DNA of 45,874 nt from an uncultured Cytophagales bacterium (GTDB taxonomy: Bacteria > Bacteroidota > Bacteroidia > Cytophagales > UBA9547), in assembly GCA_945957555.1 (NCBI GenBank), contig CAMFLX010000021.1:1-45874 (forward strand), written 5' to 3'. Below the pieces are notes generated by a model, which saw only the letters and a list, made by a program, of their open reading frames with translations, was not told the origin of the DNA and made no database searches. Position 1 is the stretch's first letter. Each line of letters opens with the position of its first letter. Below are positions 30,367-38,855 of the stretch, piece after piece. Made by a program: the position numbers and the translations under genes.

Positions 30367-31505
30367 GCGGTATAGATCTTAAGAATATCAAGAAGAAGAC
30401 ACATAAGTCTGGCCCTGCCCAAGAAGACAATAATATCTTGGCATTCTTGAATAAGGACATTCAACTATTTGGTTCAGGCTTATCTGACAAACTGAAAGAA
30501 GAGTTCTATCATCAGTTGTCGATGTTGCTGGCCTCCGGAGTCGATGTACGTACGACCTTTGATATCATTGTGGACGAACAACAAAAAGCCAAGCACAAAG
30601 AACTCTTTGCTCAAGTAAGGGATATGGTGATTAAGGGTGATACCTTGTCTCAGGCTTTACGCAAAGCTGGTAAATTTACTGAATATGAATATTACAGCGT
30701 GCAGATAGGGGAAGAGTCTGGTCGATTGGTGGAAGTTTTGGACGAGTTGGTTTCTTACTTCAGCAGGAAGATCAAACAGAAACGACAGATCGTAGGTGCT
30801 TTAACATACCCTGCAATTGTATTTTGTACTTCTATGGGAGCGGTATTCTTCATGATCAACTTTGTGGTGCCTATGTTTTCTGATGTATTCAAACGCTTTG
30901 GAAGCGACCTGCCAGCGATTACTTCGTTCATCATTTCGTTCTCTAATGCTTCCAAAAAGTATTTTCCTTATATAGCCCTCATCGTTATAGGCATCGCTTC
31001 TCTCTGTTATTGGCAAAGACAGCAATTGTGGTTTCGTAAGTATACTACTACTTTAGTACTGAAGACTCCTTTCTTCGGAGAAATGGTGCGGAAGATCTAC
31101 CTCGCACGCTTCTGTTATATGATGAACCTCCTCATAGGTGCCAAGGTGCCCATTCTGCAAAGCTTGGAGCTGATCCAGAAAATGGTGAAGTTTTATCCCA
31201 TAGAAAGCACCCTGATGACGATATCTGATGATATTTTGCACGGAAAGAGTTTACATGTGGCTATGGCAAAATATCCTGTATTTGAAAAGAAAATGATTTC
31301 TCTTATTAAGGTAGGGGAGGAGGTTAATCGACTGGAACAATTCTTTGAAAAGCTAGCCAAGCAATATACCGATGAAGTGGAGCATAAAAGTTCTCTATTG
31401 AGTAGTGTGGTAGAACCACTATTGATCATATTCTTGGGAGCTGTGGTGGGTTTGATTTTAGTGGCGATGTATCTGCCTATGTTCCAGCTTGGTAAAAGTT
31501 TCTAA
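30363..31505 (+). CDS. gspF: Inner-membrane platform protein GspF-like
   Basis: A 380-residue protein with two T2SSF domains. The first cytoplasmic domain ('FYHQLSMLLASGVDVRTTFDIIVDEQ', about 44-145) is followed by two membrane segments (about 150-172 and 195-215). The second domain ('ARFCYMMNLLIGAKVPILQSLELI') is followed by a third segment at the C-terminus ('LLIIFLGAVVGLILVAMYLPMFQLG'). 'YYSVQIGEESGRLVEVLDELVSYF' is a GspF/PilC hallmark. It is the last gene of the operon. It forms the inner-membrane base on which GspE acts. No obvious terminator hairpin was seen right after it, so read-through into the next gene is possible. Confidence 0.92.
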   Translation: MSGIDLKNIKKKTHKSGPAQEDNNILAFLNKDIQLFGSGLSDKLKEEFYHQLSMLLASGVDVRTTFDIIVDEQQKAKHKELFAQVRDMVIKGDTLSQALRKAGKFTEYEYYSVQIGEESGRLVEVLDELVSYFSRKIKQKRQIVGALTYPAIVFCTSMGAVFFMINFVVPMFSDVFKRFGSDLPAITSFIISFSNASKKYFPYIALIVIGIASLCYWQRQQLWFRKYTTTLVLKTPFFGEMVRKIYLARFCYMMNLLIGAKVPILQSLELIQKMVKFYPIESTLMTISDDILHGKSLHVAMAKYPVFEKKMISLIKVGEEVNRLEQFFEKLAKQYTDEVEHKSSLLSSVVEPLLIIFLGAVVGLILVAMYLPMFQLGKSF

Positions 31506-31582
31506 AAAATATTAGAACTACTAGGGGGACACAATCTAAAAAATTCTTATTTTTGAATATATCAACTCTCAATATTTTTGAC

Positions 31583-32242
31583 ATGAAAAAAGGAAATGCA
31601 TTAGTTTTTATTTTGTTTTTTTGGAGCATTGTTGTAGCCCAAGCACCCGATATCAGTAGACTGTACTCTGAGAAAGAGATCACTTATTTTGGATTGGATT
31701 TTACCAAGGCAGCATTCTGTGGTAACTTTAGTGTGTTTGGTGATGAAAGTTATAAACCATCTATTATTAGAGATAAATATATGGTAGGGTGGAACAGAAT
31801 TGTTGCCAAAGAAAAGGATAAGTACAATTTTAAAGAAGCCTACAAAAAGGAAAGTGTGAATTACGATATTGAAGTGACTATTAATAGAAACAATGCTATA
31901 GATACTACAAAAATCTTCGAATACATCAATAAAGATTTGGTTAATCCACATTTGACCCAAGAGGATATTGCTAAGATTGTTAAAAAATATGAATATTCAA
32001 ATGTAAGCACAGGTTTGGGACTCGTTTATGTAGTGGATTATTTTAATAAAAACAACGAGGAAGGTTGCATATGGGTTGTCTTTTTTGATGTAGTTACTAA
32101 GAAAATAATACATACAGAAGCCTTTAAAGAGAAGGCGGGTGGAATTGGCCTACGTAACTATTGGGCAAGAACTGTGTATAATACCCTTAATACCTCAAAA
32201 GCTGCCTACAAAGGGAAGTGGAAAAAACAGCTTAAAAATTAA
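31583..32242 (+). CDS. Secreted/periplasmic protein of unknown function
   Basis: About 219 residues from the ATG at 31583, which opens a signal peptide (MKKGNALVFILFFWSIVVAQ). The earlier in-frame ATG at 31553 adds only non-signal residues. The mature protein is charged and includes 'ITYFGLDFTKAAFCGNF' and a C-terminal 'GIGLRNYWARTVYNTLN' motif that I associate with an uncharacterised Bacteroidota family; I cannot name it. There is no lipobox, membrane segment or T9SS tail, so it is probably periplasmic. It lies 78 bp downstream of the T2SS-like operon on the same strand; an AT-rich leader may hold a separate promoter. Confidence 0.7.
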   Translation: MKKGNALVFILFFWSIVVAQAPDISRLYSEKEITYFGLDFTKAAFCGNFSVFGDESYKPSIIRDKYMVGWNRIVAKEKDKYNFKEAYKKESVNYDIEVTINRNNAIDTTKIFEYINKDLVNPHLTQEDIAKIVKKYEYSNVSTGLGLVYVVDYFNKNNEEGCIWVVFFDVVTKKIIHTEAFKEKAGGIGLRNYWARTVYNTLNTSKAAYKGKWKKQLKN

Positions 32243-32316
32243 TATTGGATAGTGGGGGGAGCCGCGGGCGCGTTTTTATTTAAACAATATATATTCAACT
32301 AAACAACTGAAAGGTT

Positions 32317-32502
32317 ATGGAACAAGGGCAGAAACACATGGAAGAGTATTCACAGAGGAGCAGCTTTATGCTGTATGCAGAGACGGCCATTAAACAAGGG
32401 CTTCCTATGGATGAGGTTCTGAAGAGACTATCTGAGATGGAAAAGGAGATACAGTTAAGGCTCCATGCTTTATCGGAGACTTTGGATACAAGGATGAATT
32501 AA
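32317..32502 (+). CDS. Small charged helical protein
   Basis: A 61-residue protein that begins MEQGQKHMEEYSQR and continues as two amphipathic helices ('SSFMLYAETAIKQGLPMDEVLKRLSEMEKEIQLRLHALSETLD'). A GAAAGG box 5 bp before the ATG may serve as a ribosome-binding site. A hairpin with a following T-run lies downstream (32525-32564), consistent with a monocistronic gene. No family is recognised. Coherent helix periodicity and flanking signals favour a real gene. Confidence 0.6.
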   Translation: MEQGQKHMEEYSQRSSFMLYAETAIKQGLPMDEVLKRLSEMEKEIQLRLHALSETLDTRMN

Positions 32503-32524
32503 TTTATCTTTTAGTCATTTAAAT

Positions 32525-32564
32525 AATGAGGAGTTTGGTTGCTTATAGGCACAGGCCCCTCATT
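32525..32564 (+). terminator. Weak terminator after the 61-residue gene
   Basis: AATGAGG (32525-32531) pairs with CCTCATT (32558-32564), followed by TTTGTTT. The loop is long (26 nt) and contains further short pairing. Nothing else was seen up to the next gene at 32736 except AT-rich, promoter-like sequence. Confidence 0.5.
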
Positions 32565-32735
32565 TTTGTTTATGGATTTATATATGAGGAGTGCTTGACC
32601 ATTTGGATAATTATATCCACTAGTATATTTTGTATAACTATTATTTTATTTTTGAAGAAACAAGATTGGGCAATCATAAGTAATAAGGAGTAGGATGGGG
32701 TAAAACTGTACTTCTCCAATCAAAGGATACCGAAT

Positions 32736-33518
32736 ATGTACAAAACATTAGAGATTCAAAACGAGGCTTCAGTATTAACGATCTGGCTCAATAGGCCTGA
32801 GGTACACAATGCGTTTGACGAAACGATGATCGATGAGATCAAACAGGCTTTTTTATGTGCATCCAAAGACGATGAAGTTCGAGTAGTAGTGTTAAGAGGG
32901 AAAGGAAAATCTTTCTGTGCAGGAGCAGACCTCAACTGGATGCGCAACGTGAGCCAATATTCCTTTCAAGAAAATCTAAAAGAAAGCATTAATCTCTCTG
33001 AATGCTTTTATGCCATATATACCTGTAAGAAACCCACGATCGCCCTAGTTCACGGTGCTGCGATGGGTGGAGCTAATGGTTTACTATCTGCCTGCGATAT
33101 GGTATTGGCACACGAGGAAACCGTTTTTTCCTTGAGCGAAGTAAAGATCGGGGTTATCCCGGCATGTATTTCTCCCTATATTATTAAAAGAGTTGGTGAG
33201 GCACGCTCGAGAGAACTTATGCTCACTGGGCAAAGATTCAAAGGCCCTAAAGCGTATGAAATTGGGATGGTAAATTATAGTTTGTCAGAACAAGGTATGG
33301 AAGAGAAGCTTTCGGAACTTGTGAAACTTTTACTCACTAGCGGACCGAAAGCCGTAAGCCAGTGTAAGGTATTGATAGAGCAGGTGGCTAATCACCTCAC
33401 TTTGGAGGAAGCCAAAGAATTCACCGCAGAAATGATTGCTAGAATTCGTATGTCGGAGGAGGGGCAGGAAGGGATGGCTGCATTTTTAGAAAAAAGAAAA
33501 CCTCGCTGGGTTGAATAA
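32736..33518 (+). CDS. Enoyl-CoA hydratase/isomerase, probable methylglutaconyl-CoA hydratase
   Basis: A 260-residue crotonase-family enzyme. The oxyanion-hole segments 'KSFCAGADLNWMRNVS' and 'ALVHGAAMGGANGLLSACDM' are intact, and 'FSLSEVKIGVIPACISPYIIKRVG' carries the Glu-containing active-site region typical of the methylglutaconyl-CoA hydratase (LiuC/AUH) branch. The LNWM motif after CAGAD favours that branch over general enoyl-CoA hydratases. It would hydrate 3-methylglutaconyl-CoA in leucine degradation. The next gene is an AtuA-family protein, which fits leucine or acyclic terpene catabolism. No carboxylase or lyase genes are visible nearby. Confidence 0.8.
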   Translation: MYKTLEIQNEASVLTIWLNRPEVHNAFDETMIDEIKQAFLCASKDDEVRVVVLRGKGKSFCAGADLNWMRNVSQYSFQENLKESINLSECFYAIYTCKKPTIALVHGAAMGGANGLLSACDMVLAHEETVFSLSEVKIGVIPACISPYIIKRVGEARSRELMLTGQRFKGPKAYEIGMVNYSLSEQGMEEKLSELVKLLLTSGPKAVSQCKVLIEQVANHLTLEEAKEFTAEMIARIRMSEEGQEGMAAFLEKRKPRWVE

Positions 33519-33654
33519 GGCTGTTCGATTTGATATAAAAGATTGAATCTTAAGTCAACTCTTCGAGACAAAGCAAGTATATAGACAAATAGTATGATTA
33601 CCTTTTATAAGGCCTGTAAAACACCTTATAAAATATTTTTAAACTGAACAAATC

Positions 33655-35451
33655 ATGAAAACAAGCGTTCGTATTGCCAACAGTAGTGGATTTTGGGGCG
33701 ATGACCCAGGAGCAATGTTACGTCAGGCACAAGCAGGTAACTTAGACTATATCGTGTCTGACTACCTAGCAGAAGTCTCCATGAGTATTTTGCAAAAGCA
33801 ACAGCTCAAAAATCCCGAAGCTGGGTATATTCAAGACTTTATACAACATTTTGTGGTGGCGGCACCACATATCCTGTCCCATAAAATCAAATTGGTGACC
33901 AATGCAGGGGGCAACAACCCGCTAGCTTGCGCAAGGGCGCTCATCAAAGAACTTGAGAAGCAGAACATCAAACTCAATATTGCTGTAGTAGAGGGAGATA
34001 ATATTGTGGCAGAACTCCCGAAGTTGATTGCAGGTGGCGAAACCTTTAATAATTTCGAAACGGGTCTACCTTTGGGCGACAAAGCTTCGAAGATTAGAAG
34101 TGCCAATGCCTACGTAGGTGTACCTGCTATTCTTAAAGCACTAGAGTCGGGAGCGGATGTAGTGATCACAGGGCGTGCTACCGATAGCGCTGTTGCCATT
34201 GCCCCAATGGTCTATGAGTTGGGTTGGTCACTACAAGACTGGAATAAGATGGGTGCAGGCATGATCGCAGCACATATTATAGAATGTGGTGGGCAGTCCA
34301 CTGGAGGTAATTTTACCGATTGGGAGACTATAGAAAGATGGGATCAGTTTGGTTTTCCTATCATTGAAATGTTTGCCAATGGAGATTTCCATGTTTATAA
34401 ACACCCTAATACAGGTGGTGCTGTCACCATCAATACCGTAAAAGAGCAATTGGTTTATGAAATTGCCGACCCAGGGAACTACTACGGGCCAGACGTGATT
34501 GCTGATCTTACAAATTTACATGTGGAGCAGGTGTCAGAAGATGTGGTAAAAGTGAGTGGTGGTAGAGGTAAAGCACCTACGCCTTACTTTAAACTTTCTA
34601 TGGCTTATGAGTCGGGCTTCAAAGCGGTGGGCTCGATTATTATCTCAGGGCCAGATGCCCTTAAAAAGGCCGAGCATTTCGGAAAGATTTTCTGGGATAG
34701 GCTTGGTCTTGAATTTGAGAAGACGAATACTGAGTTCCTCGGTTATAATGCTTGTCATTTGGGTATGGCCATGCCAATAGTACCCAATGAGATCCTCTTG
34801 AGGTTTCATGCTTTGGACAAGGACCGTAAGAAGCTGGAGACCTTTTCTCAACTGCTAGCCTCTTTGATCCTTACAGGCCCCCCTGGAGTTGCGGTAACAG
34901 GAGGTAGACCCGATATTCAGCAAGTTATGGCCTATTGGCCAGCACTTCTACATAAAAAACACGTGCTATTGACCCTAAAAGTACTTTCGCAAGATGGTGA
35001 GATTAAGAAGGAAGAAACTATATCGTCAGTGACAGGTTTTGAAGCGATACCATTGGCTTCACCTTCTTTGACTGCGACGCAAGGTAAATCGGGTCATTTC
35101 TCCTCAGAGTGGAAGTCTTGTCGTTTAAAAGAGCTTTGTTTGGCCAGATCAGGAGACAAAGGCAACAGCTCCAATATAGGCGTGATTGCTAGGAATGCAC
35201 AAATCTATGAGTTTCTAAAAGATTATCTAAGTCCTGACTTGGTGAAATATTGGTTTGAAGACCTCTGTAAAGGCGAGGTGATCAGGTATGAACTTAAGAG
35301 TTTAAATGCCTTTAACTTTGTGTTGGCAGATGCCTTGGATGGCGGTGGCACTTTGGCGATGCGTATAGACGCGCAAGGGAAAACATTTGCATCGGCGCTA
35401 CTAAATCAACTCATTCCTGTGCCAGATGAAATCTACGAATTAAGAAACTAG
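33655..35451 (+). CDS. AtuA-family (DUF1446) protein
   Basis: A 598-residue cytoplasmic protein starting 'VRIANSSGFWGDDPGAMLRQ', the opening of the AtuA/DUF1446 family. It contains 'LVTNAGGNNPLACARAL', 'ADVVITGRATDSAVAIAPM' and 'HIIECGGQSTGGNFTDW', then a C-terminal AtuA-like ferredoxin-fold domain from about 490 ('LCLARSGDKGNSSNIGVIAR'). The family is linked to acyclic terpene utilisation and is found next to leucine-degradation genes; its reaction is not established. It follows the hydratase by 136 bp on the same strand. Its stop codon overlaps that of the converging small gene by 3 bp. Confidence 0.88.
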   Translation: MKTSVRIANSSGFWGDDPGAMLRQAQAGNLDYIVSDYLAEVSMSILQKQQLKNPEAGYIQDFIQHFVVAAPHILSHKIKLVTNAGGNNPLACARALIKELEKQNIKLNIAVVEGDNIVAELPKLIAGGETFNNFETGLPLGDKASKIRSANAYVGVPAILKALESGADVVITGRATDSAVAIAPMVYELGWSLQDWNKMGAGMIAAHIIECGGQSTGGNFTDWETIERWDQFGFPIIEMFANGDFHVYKHPNTGGAVTINTVKEQLVYEIADPGNYYGPDVIADLTNLHVEQVSEDVVKVSGGRGKAPTPYFKLSMAYESGFKAVGSIIISGPDALKKAEHFGKIFWDRLGLEFEKTNTEFLGYNACHLGMAMPIVPNEILLRFHALDKDRKKLETFSQLLASLILTGPPGVAVTGGRPDIQQVMAYWPALLHKKHVLLTLKVLSQDGEIKKEETISSVTGFEAIPLASPSLTATQGKSGHFSSEWKSCRLKELCLARSGDKGNSSNIGVIARNAQIYEFLKDYLSPDLVKYWFEDLCKGEVIRYELKSLNAFNFVLADALDGGGTLAMRIDAQGKTFASALLNQLIPVPDEIYELRN

Positions 35452-35693
35452 AGTCTTTTGGTTACTGTAGGCACTTCGTCGGGTAATACACTGACGTTAT
35501 AGCCCATTTTTTTGATAAGCCCCATGATGGCATCACTCTGTACGGTACCATCAAGAGAAACAATACGGAGGATTTTGTCACAATCTTCTAGATCAAAGCT
35601 GGCTTTGTAGCCAACAAAGCTAGTATGGATCCTAGCTAAGATCTTTTGAGCGTCTGGATATTCTTTTACATTGGTTTTAAATACCTCTACCAT
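35448..35693 (-). CDS. Small HMA-like-fold protein
   Basis: An 81-residue protein starting MVEVFKTNVKEYPDAQKILARI, with 'YKASFDLEDCDKILRIVS' and a C-terminal 'MGYNVSVLPDEVP'. The beta-alpha-beta-beta-alpha-beta layout is like heavy-metal-associated (HMA) domains, but the CxxC metal motif is missing. Similar short proteins are widespread in Bacteroidota and uncharacterised. It converges on the AtuA-family gene, with reciprocally overlapping TAG stops, and lies 43 bp downstream of the MATE gene on the same strand. Confidence 0.7.
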   Translation of the reverse strand: MVEVFKTNVKEYPDAQKILARIHTSFVGYKASFDLEDCDKILRIVSLDGTVQSDAIMGLIKKMGYNVSVLPDEVPTVTKRL

Positions 35694-35736
35694 CAGTGAA
35701 AGATGTTAACTGTTAAAATCAAATTTGAGCAATACC

Positions 35737-37125
35737 TTATACTTTTATTTTCTTCCAATTACCCTTTTTGAAATAGTACCAAGCAATAATTGTTAAAAGT
35801 GCTTGAGCTGCGGGCACTGCTATAAATGCCCCCGTTGCGTTCAGATGAAATCCTTTGGCTAGCAAATAGGATAATGGAATTTGAAACAGCCAAAAACATA
35901 CGAAGTTGATCAGTGTTGGTATTTTGGTGTCTCCAGCACCGTTTAATGCCTGGGTCATTACCATGGCGACACCATAAAAAATATATCCAGAACCTATGAT
36001 CTCCAGAGCTTGTGTTGCAAACCCAAGTACGGCCTCATCTTCAGAGAATACACTTACGATGGGTCTGGAACAAAAAATGAATAGTAACATGACCAATGCC
36101 GTAAAAATCGCGTTGTATTTGGTGGTGAGTATCACACTTTGTTCTGCTCGTGCGATCTGGTTGGCACCAAGGTTTTGCCCTACCAAAGTTGCAGCGGCAT
36201 TGCTAAGGCCCCAAGCTGGTAGTATGAAAAATACGAAGTTTCGGAAGGCGATTTGATAGCCTGCCGATGCAGAAGTGCCCCCTGTTTCTGCAACCAATCT
36301 TGTAAGTACGATCCAGCTACCACTTGCAATGATAAACTGAAAGGTGGCGGGCCATGCAATGACTGCAATGGATTTGATGAGTTCTATGTCTAGGCTGAAA
36401 TTGACTTTGCTGAATTTTAAAATGCCACTGCCTTTGAACAAATGATAACACTGATACAATACACCTGTGCTTCTGCCAATGACGGTGGCTATCGCAGCCC
36501 CCTTCAACCCTAGAAAATGAATAAGAATTGGGCAGAGTACGATGTTGATGATGCTTGCAATCCATAGGCTTCTCATGGCCATGGCAGCATCGCCAGCTCC
36601 TCTAAAGATACCGTTGATCAAAAACAAAAGCATGATGGCCACACTACCTCCGAGCATGATACGTGTAAATATGGCACCATCTCTAACGACCTCCGTACTG
36701 GCCCCCATAAGGCTTAATATGTCATCTGCAAATAGGATCCCGACCGCACTGATGACTACTGTGGCAGCGAAAGAAACAAGTAGTGCCTGGGCACCAGCAT
36801 GGCCGGCTGCTTCTGGATTTTTTTCACCTATCCTTCGTGCTACTATGGCTGATGCAGCGGTACTGAGGCCTATGGCAACAGAATAAACGATCATGACCAC
36901 AGATTCTGTTAAACCCACTGTTGCTATGGCATTTTCGCCTAGTTTACTTACAAAAAACATGTCGACCACGGCAAAAACACTTTCGAGGCTGAGTTCAAGA
37001 ATCATCGGGATGGCCAATAGAAACACGGCTCTGGGTATACTCCCTTGTGTATAATCTTGCTGTTCCCCGTTGAGTGATTGTCTAATAAAAGAAATTACTT
37101 TTGATGTTTTGCTGATACTTGTCAT
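35737..37125 (-). CDS. MATE family efflux transporter
   Basis: A 462-residue membrane protein with twelve segments. 'GSIPRAVFLLAIPMILELSLESVFAVVDMFFVSKLG' is the conserved MATE start, and 'WGLSNAAATLVGQNLGANQ' is the matching motif in the second half. These proteins export drugs, dyes and other cationic compounds using Na+ or H+ gradients. The sequence belongs to the NorM/DinF-like group; substrate cannot be predicted. It is 124 bp downstream of the AraC-type regulator on the same strand, so regulation by it is possible. The start at 37125 is the only ATG before the first helix. Confidence 0.9.
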   Translation of the reverse strand: MTSISKTSKVISFIRQSLNGEQQDYTQGSIPRAVFLLAIPMILELSLESVFAVVDMFFVSKLGENAIATVGLTESVVMIVYSVAIGLSTAASAIVARRIGEKNPEAAGHAGAQALLVSFAATVVISAVGILFADDILSLMGASTEVVRDGAIFTRIMLGGSVAIMLLFLINGIFRGAGDAAMAMRSLWIASIINIVLCPILIHFLGLKGAAIATVIGRSTGVLYQCYHLFKGSGILKFSKVNFSLDIELIKSIAVIAWPATFQFIIASGSWIVLTRLVAETGGTSASAGYQIAFRNFVFFILPAWGLSNAAATLVGQNLGANQIARAEQSVILTTKYNAIFTALVMLLFIFCSRPIVSVFSEDEAVLGFATQALEIIGSGYIFYGVAMVMTQALNGAGDTKIPTLINFVCFWLFQIPLSYLLAKGFHLNATGAFIAVPAAQALLTIIAWYYFKKGNWKKIKV

Positions 37126-37249
37126 TTTGATTTGAAGAAGGACTGTTAAGCTATATGGGTTCTATTTATAGATACAAAGGTATAAGGAATGCCTTTATGG
37201 TTAAGGGTGCGAATACGGCAATCTGAGGGGTTTATTACGACGAGGTGCG

Positions 37250-38134
37250 CTATTGTGCCATGGCCCTAGCAGAGCCCACAGTCTCTCTGTATAGCTGTGG
37301 TGAAACTTCTGCATTGTTTTTAAAAAATCTGCTGAAATAATGTTCGTCATCATAGCCAAGTTCGTAAGCGATCTCTTTGACAGATTTGTTGGTAAGGTAA
37401 AGTTCTCGTTTCGCTTCTATAATGATTCGCTCAGAGATCAAGTCTGTAAGTGTTTTGTTAAAATGTGTTTTTGTGATTTTGGCCAATGCCTTAGGAGTCA
37501 TGTTCAAGAGGTCGGCATATTCGCTTGCGGAATGTTTCTTTTTAAAGTGTAATTCTATATAATTTTTTAGGTTTTGAAGTACAAAGGGCTCCTTGCCTTC
37601 AGGAACTTTTACTGTTTCCAATGACTGTTGTTTTGTTTTTAACCTAGAAGCGGTAATTAAAAAGATCTTGAGATATGAAACCAAAAGTTCATATTGTGCC
37701 AGTGCATCATTTTGCATTTCAGCTTTGATCTGGTCAATCAACATTTCAAATGTCCCATGGCTGCTCTCATCAACAGTCACAAAAGGAGGGTTGTAGATGT
37801 TATTGAACAATACACCGTTACATGCCACTTCTTGCTGGTGTTTATGTATACAAAAGAAGTCGGGATGGAAATGTAATACCGTTCCTTCAAATATCTCTTT
37901 TGTTTGTATCAGAAAAGGTTGATAGGGTGCAAAGGCAAATAAATGTTGGTCAAAAAACTCATGTTCTGCAAAATCAGCCCTTACGGTACCTTTACCTTTT
38001 TGGATCCATATAAGAGAATAATAATTGAGCCTCTGCACATGGTCAAAATGGCCGTGGTTGTCAAAATGAGACAGTTTAAAGGCCAAATTGCCGCTCAATG
38101 GATCCACTAGGGTAAAAGAATTTGAACTTAACAT
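37250..38134 (-). CDS. AraC family transcriptional regulator
   Basis: A 294-residue regulator. Residues 1-150 form a cupin-like sensing domain ('LIWIQKGKGTVRADFAEHEF', 'FAFAPYQPFLIQTKE'). Residues 190-290 hold the double helix-turn-helix: 'SASEYADLLNMTPKALAKITKTHFNKTLTDLI' and 'SVKEIAYELGYDDEHYFSRFFKNNAEVSPQLYRE'. It lies 25 bp downstream of a peroxiredoxin-like gene on the same strand and probably shares its transcript. Likely targets are this redox gene set and perhaps the MATE gene. Confidence 0.9.
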   Translation of the reverse strand: MLSSNSFTLVDPLSGNLAFKLSHFDNHGHFDHVQRLNYYSLIWIQKGKGTVRADFAEHEFFDQHLFAFAPYQPFLIQTKEIFEGTVLHFHPDFFCIHKHQQEVACNGVLFNNIYNPPFVTVDESSHGTFEMLIDQIKAEMQNDALAQYELLVSYLKIFLITASRLKTKQQSLETVKVPEGKEPFVLQNLKNYIELHFKKKHSASEYADLLNMTPKALAKITKTHFNKTLTDLISERIIIEAKRELYLTNKSVKEIAYELGYDDEHYFSRFFKNNAEVSPQLYRETVGSARAMAQ

Positions 38135-38159
38135 AAGAAATGCTTTTTGGTTTTAGACC

Positions 38160-38711
38160 TTAATCAATTCCTGCAAATTGTTTAAAGTCCTCTAAAGATA
38201 CATGATCGTCCAAGTGTTTGCCATAGTGTGCCCTCACTATCTTGAAGTTTTCATCAATAAAGAAATCTGCAGGAATTAATGTCTGCGTAGCATCATCATC
38301 CTTAGGTAATTGCAAAGCTTTTGTATCTGCCATAGCAGTCAAAATGTTCGAATGTAAAAAGGTATTGAATGTTTTTAATAAAGATGGCTCTACCCCATAT
38401 TTTTTATATACTGTTTTTTCTGGATCACCAACCAATGGCCAAGGGTTGATCGCTTTGTGGAAAACACTCTCTGAGAGTTTTTGATTTGTGCTTTCGAACA
38501 TGAATACCAATTGTACACCAGAATCTTGTAGTTTTAGGTTGTTTCCCATGATCGCATGGATTCTCCTGTTACAAAACGGGCAGCTTACGTTTCTGTAGAA
38601 GCTCAAAATGATCTTCTTTCCTTTATAATCTGAGAGATTGATTGTTTTTCCACTCACGTCTGTCATGGTGAAATTAAGCGCGAAGGAACCTTCTTGAATG
38701 ATTTTGCTCAT
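38160..38711 (-). CDS. Peroxiredoxin-like (AhpC/TSA) protein
   Basis: A 183-residue thioredoxin-fold protein. 'FYRNVSCPFCNRRIHAI' places Cys44 and Cys47 as a CPFC pair at the start of the first helix, as in peroxiredoxin-like and thioredoxin-like oxidoreductases. The start 'GSFALNFTMTDVSGKTINLSDYKGKKIILSFYR' is typical AhpC/TSA. There is no signal peptide, so it is cytoplasmic. It probably reduces peroxides or acts as a thiol oxidoreductase. An AhpD-like gene lies 144 bp upstream and the AraC regulator 25 bp downstream, forming a likely redox-stress group. Confidence 0.85.
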   Translation of the reverse strand: MSKIIQEGSFALNFTMTDVSGKTINLSDYKGKKIILSFYRNVSCPFCNRRIHAIMGNNLKLQDSGVQLVFMFESTNQKLSESVFHKAINPWPLVGDPEKTVYKKYGVEPSLLKTFNTFLHSNILTAMADTKALQLPKDDDATQTLIPADFFIDENFKIVRAHYGKHLDDHVSLEDFKQFAGID

Positions 38712-38810
38712 AATGATTTGTTTTTTGCTATTGAATCAAGCTTATACTAGTACTAATTAAAGAGATAATTGGTTTCATGATTTTGATACCTAATTAAATC
38801 CAATATCAAT

Positions 38811-38844
38811 AACTTGCAAGCACAAAATCTCATGCTTGCAAGTT
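38811..38844. terminator. Hairpin downstream of the AhpD-like gene
   Basis: AACTTGCAAGCA (38811-38822) pairs perfectly with TGCTTGCAAGTT (38833-38844) around a 10-nt loop. It lies 12 bp after the AhpD-like stop. Only a weak T-run follows on the minus strand, so a terminator or mRNA 3' stabiliser are both possible. Confidence 0.6.
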
Positions 38845-38855
38845 GGGGGTGGTTT

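Noticed and set aside
19901..31505. Type IV pilus operon for twitching motility
   Set aside because: No PilT-like retraction ATPase is present and a GspK-like gene and GspL-like fusion favour a T2SS-like reading; a pilus role cannot be excluded.
32243..32316. GC-rich stretch followed by TTTTTATTT as a terminator
   Set aside because: The GC-rich part does not form a convincing hairpin.
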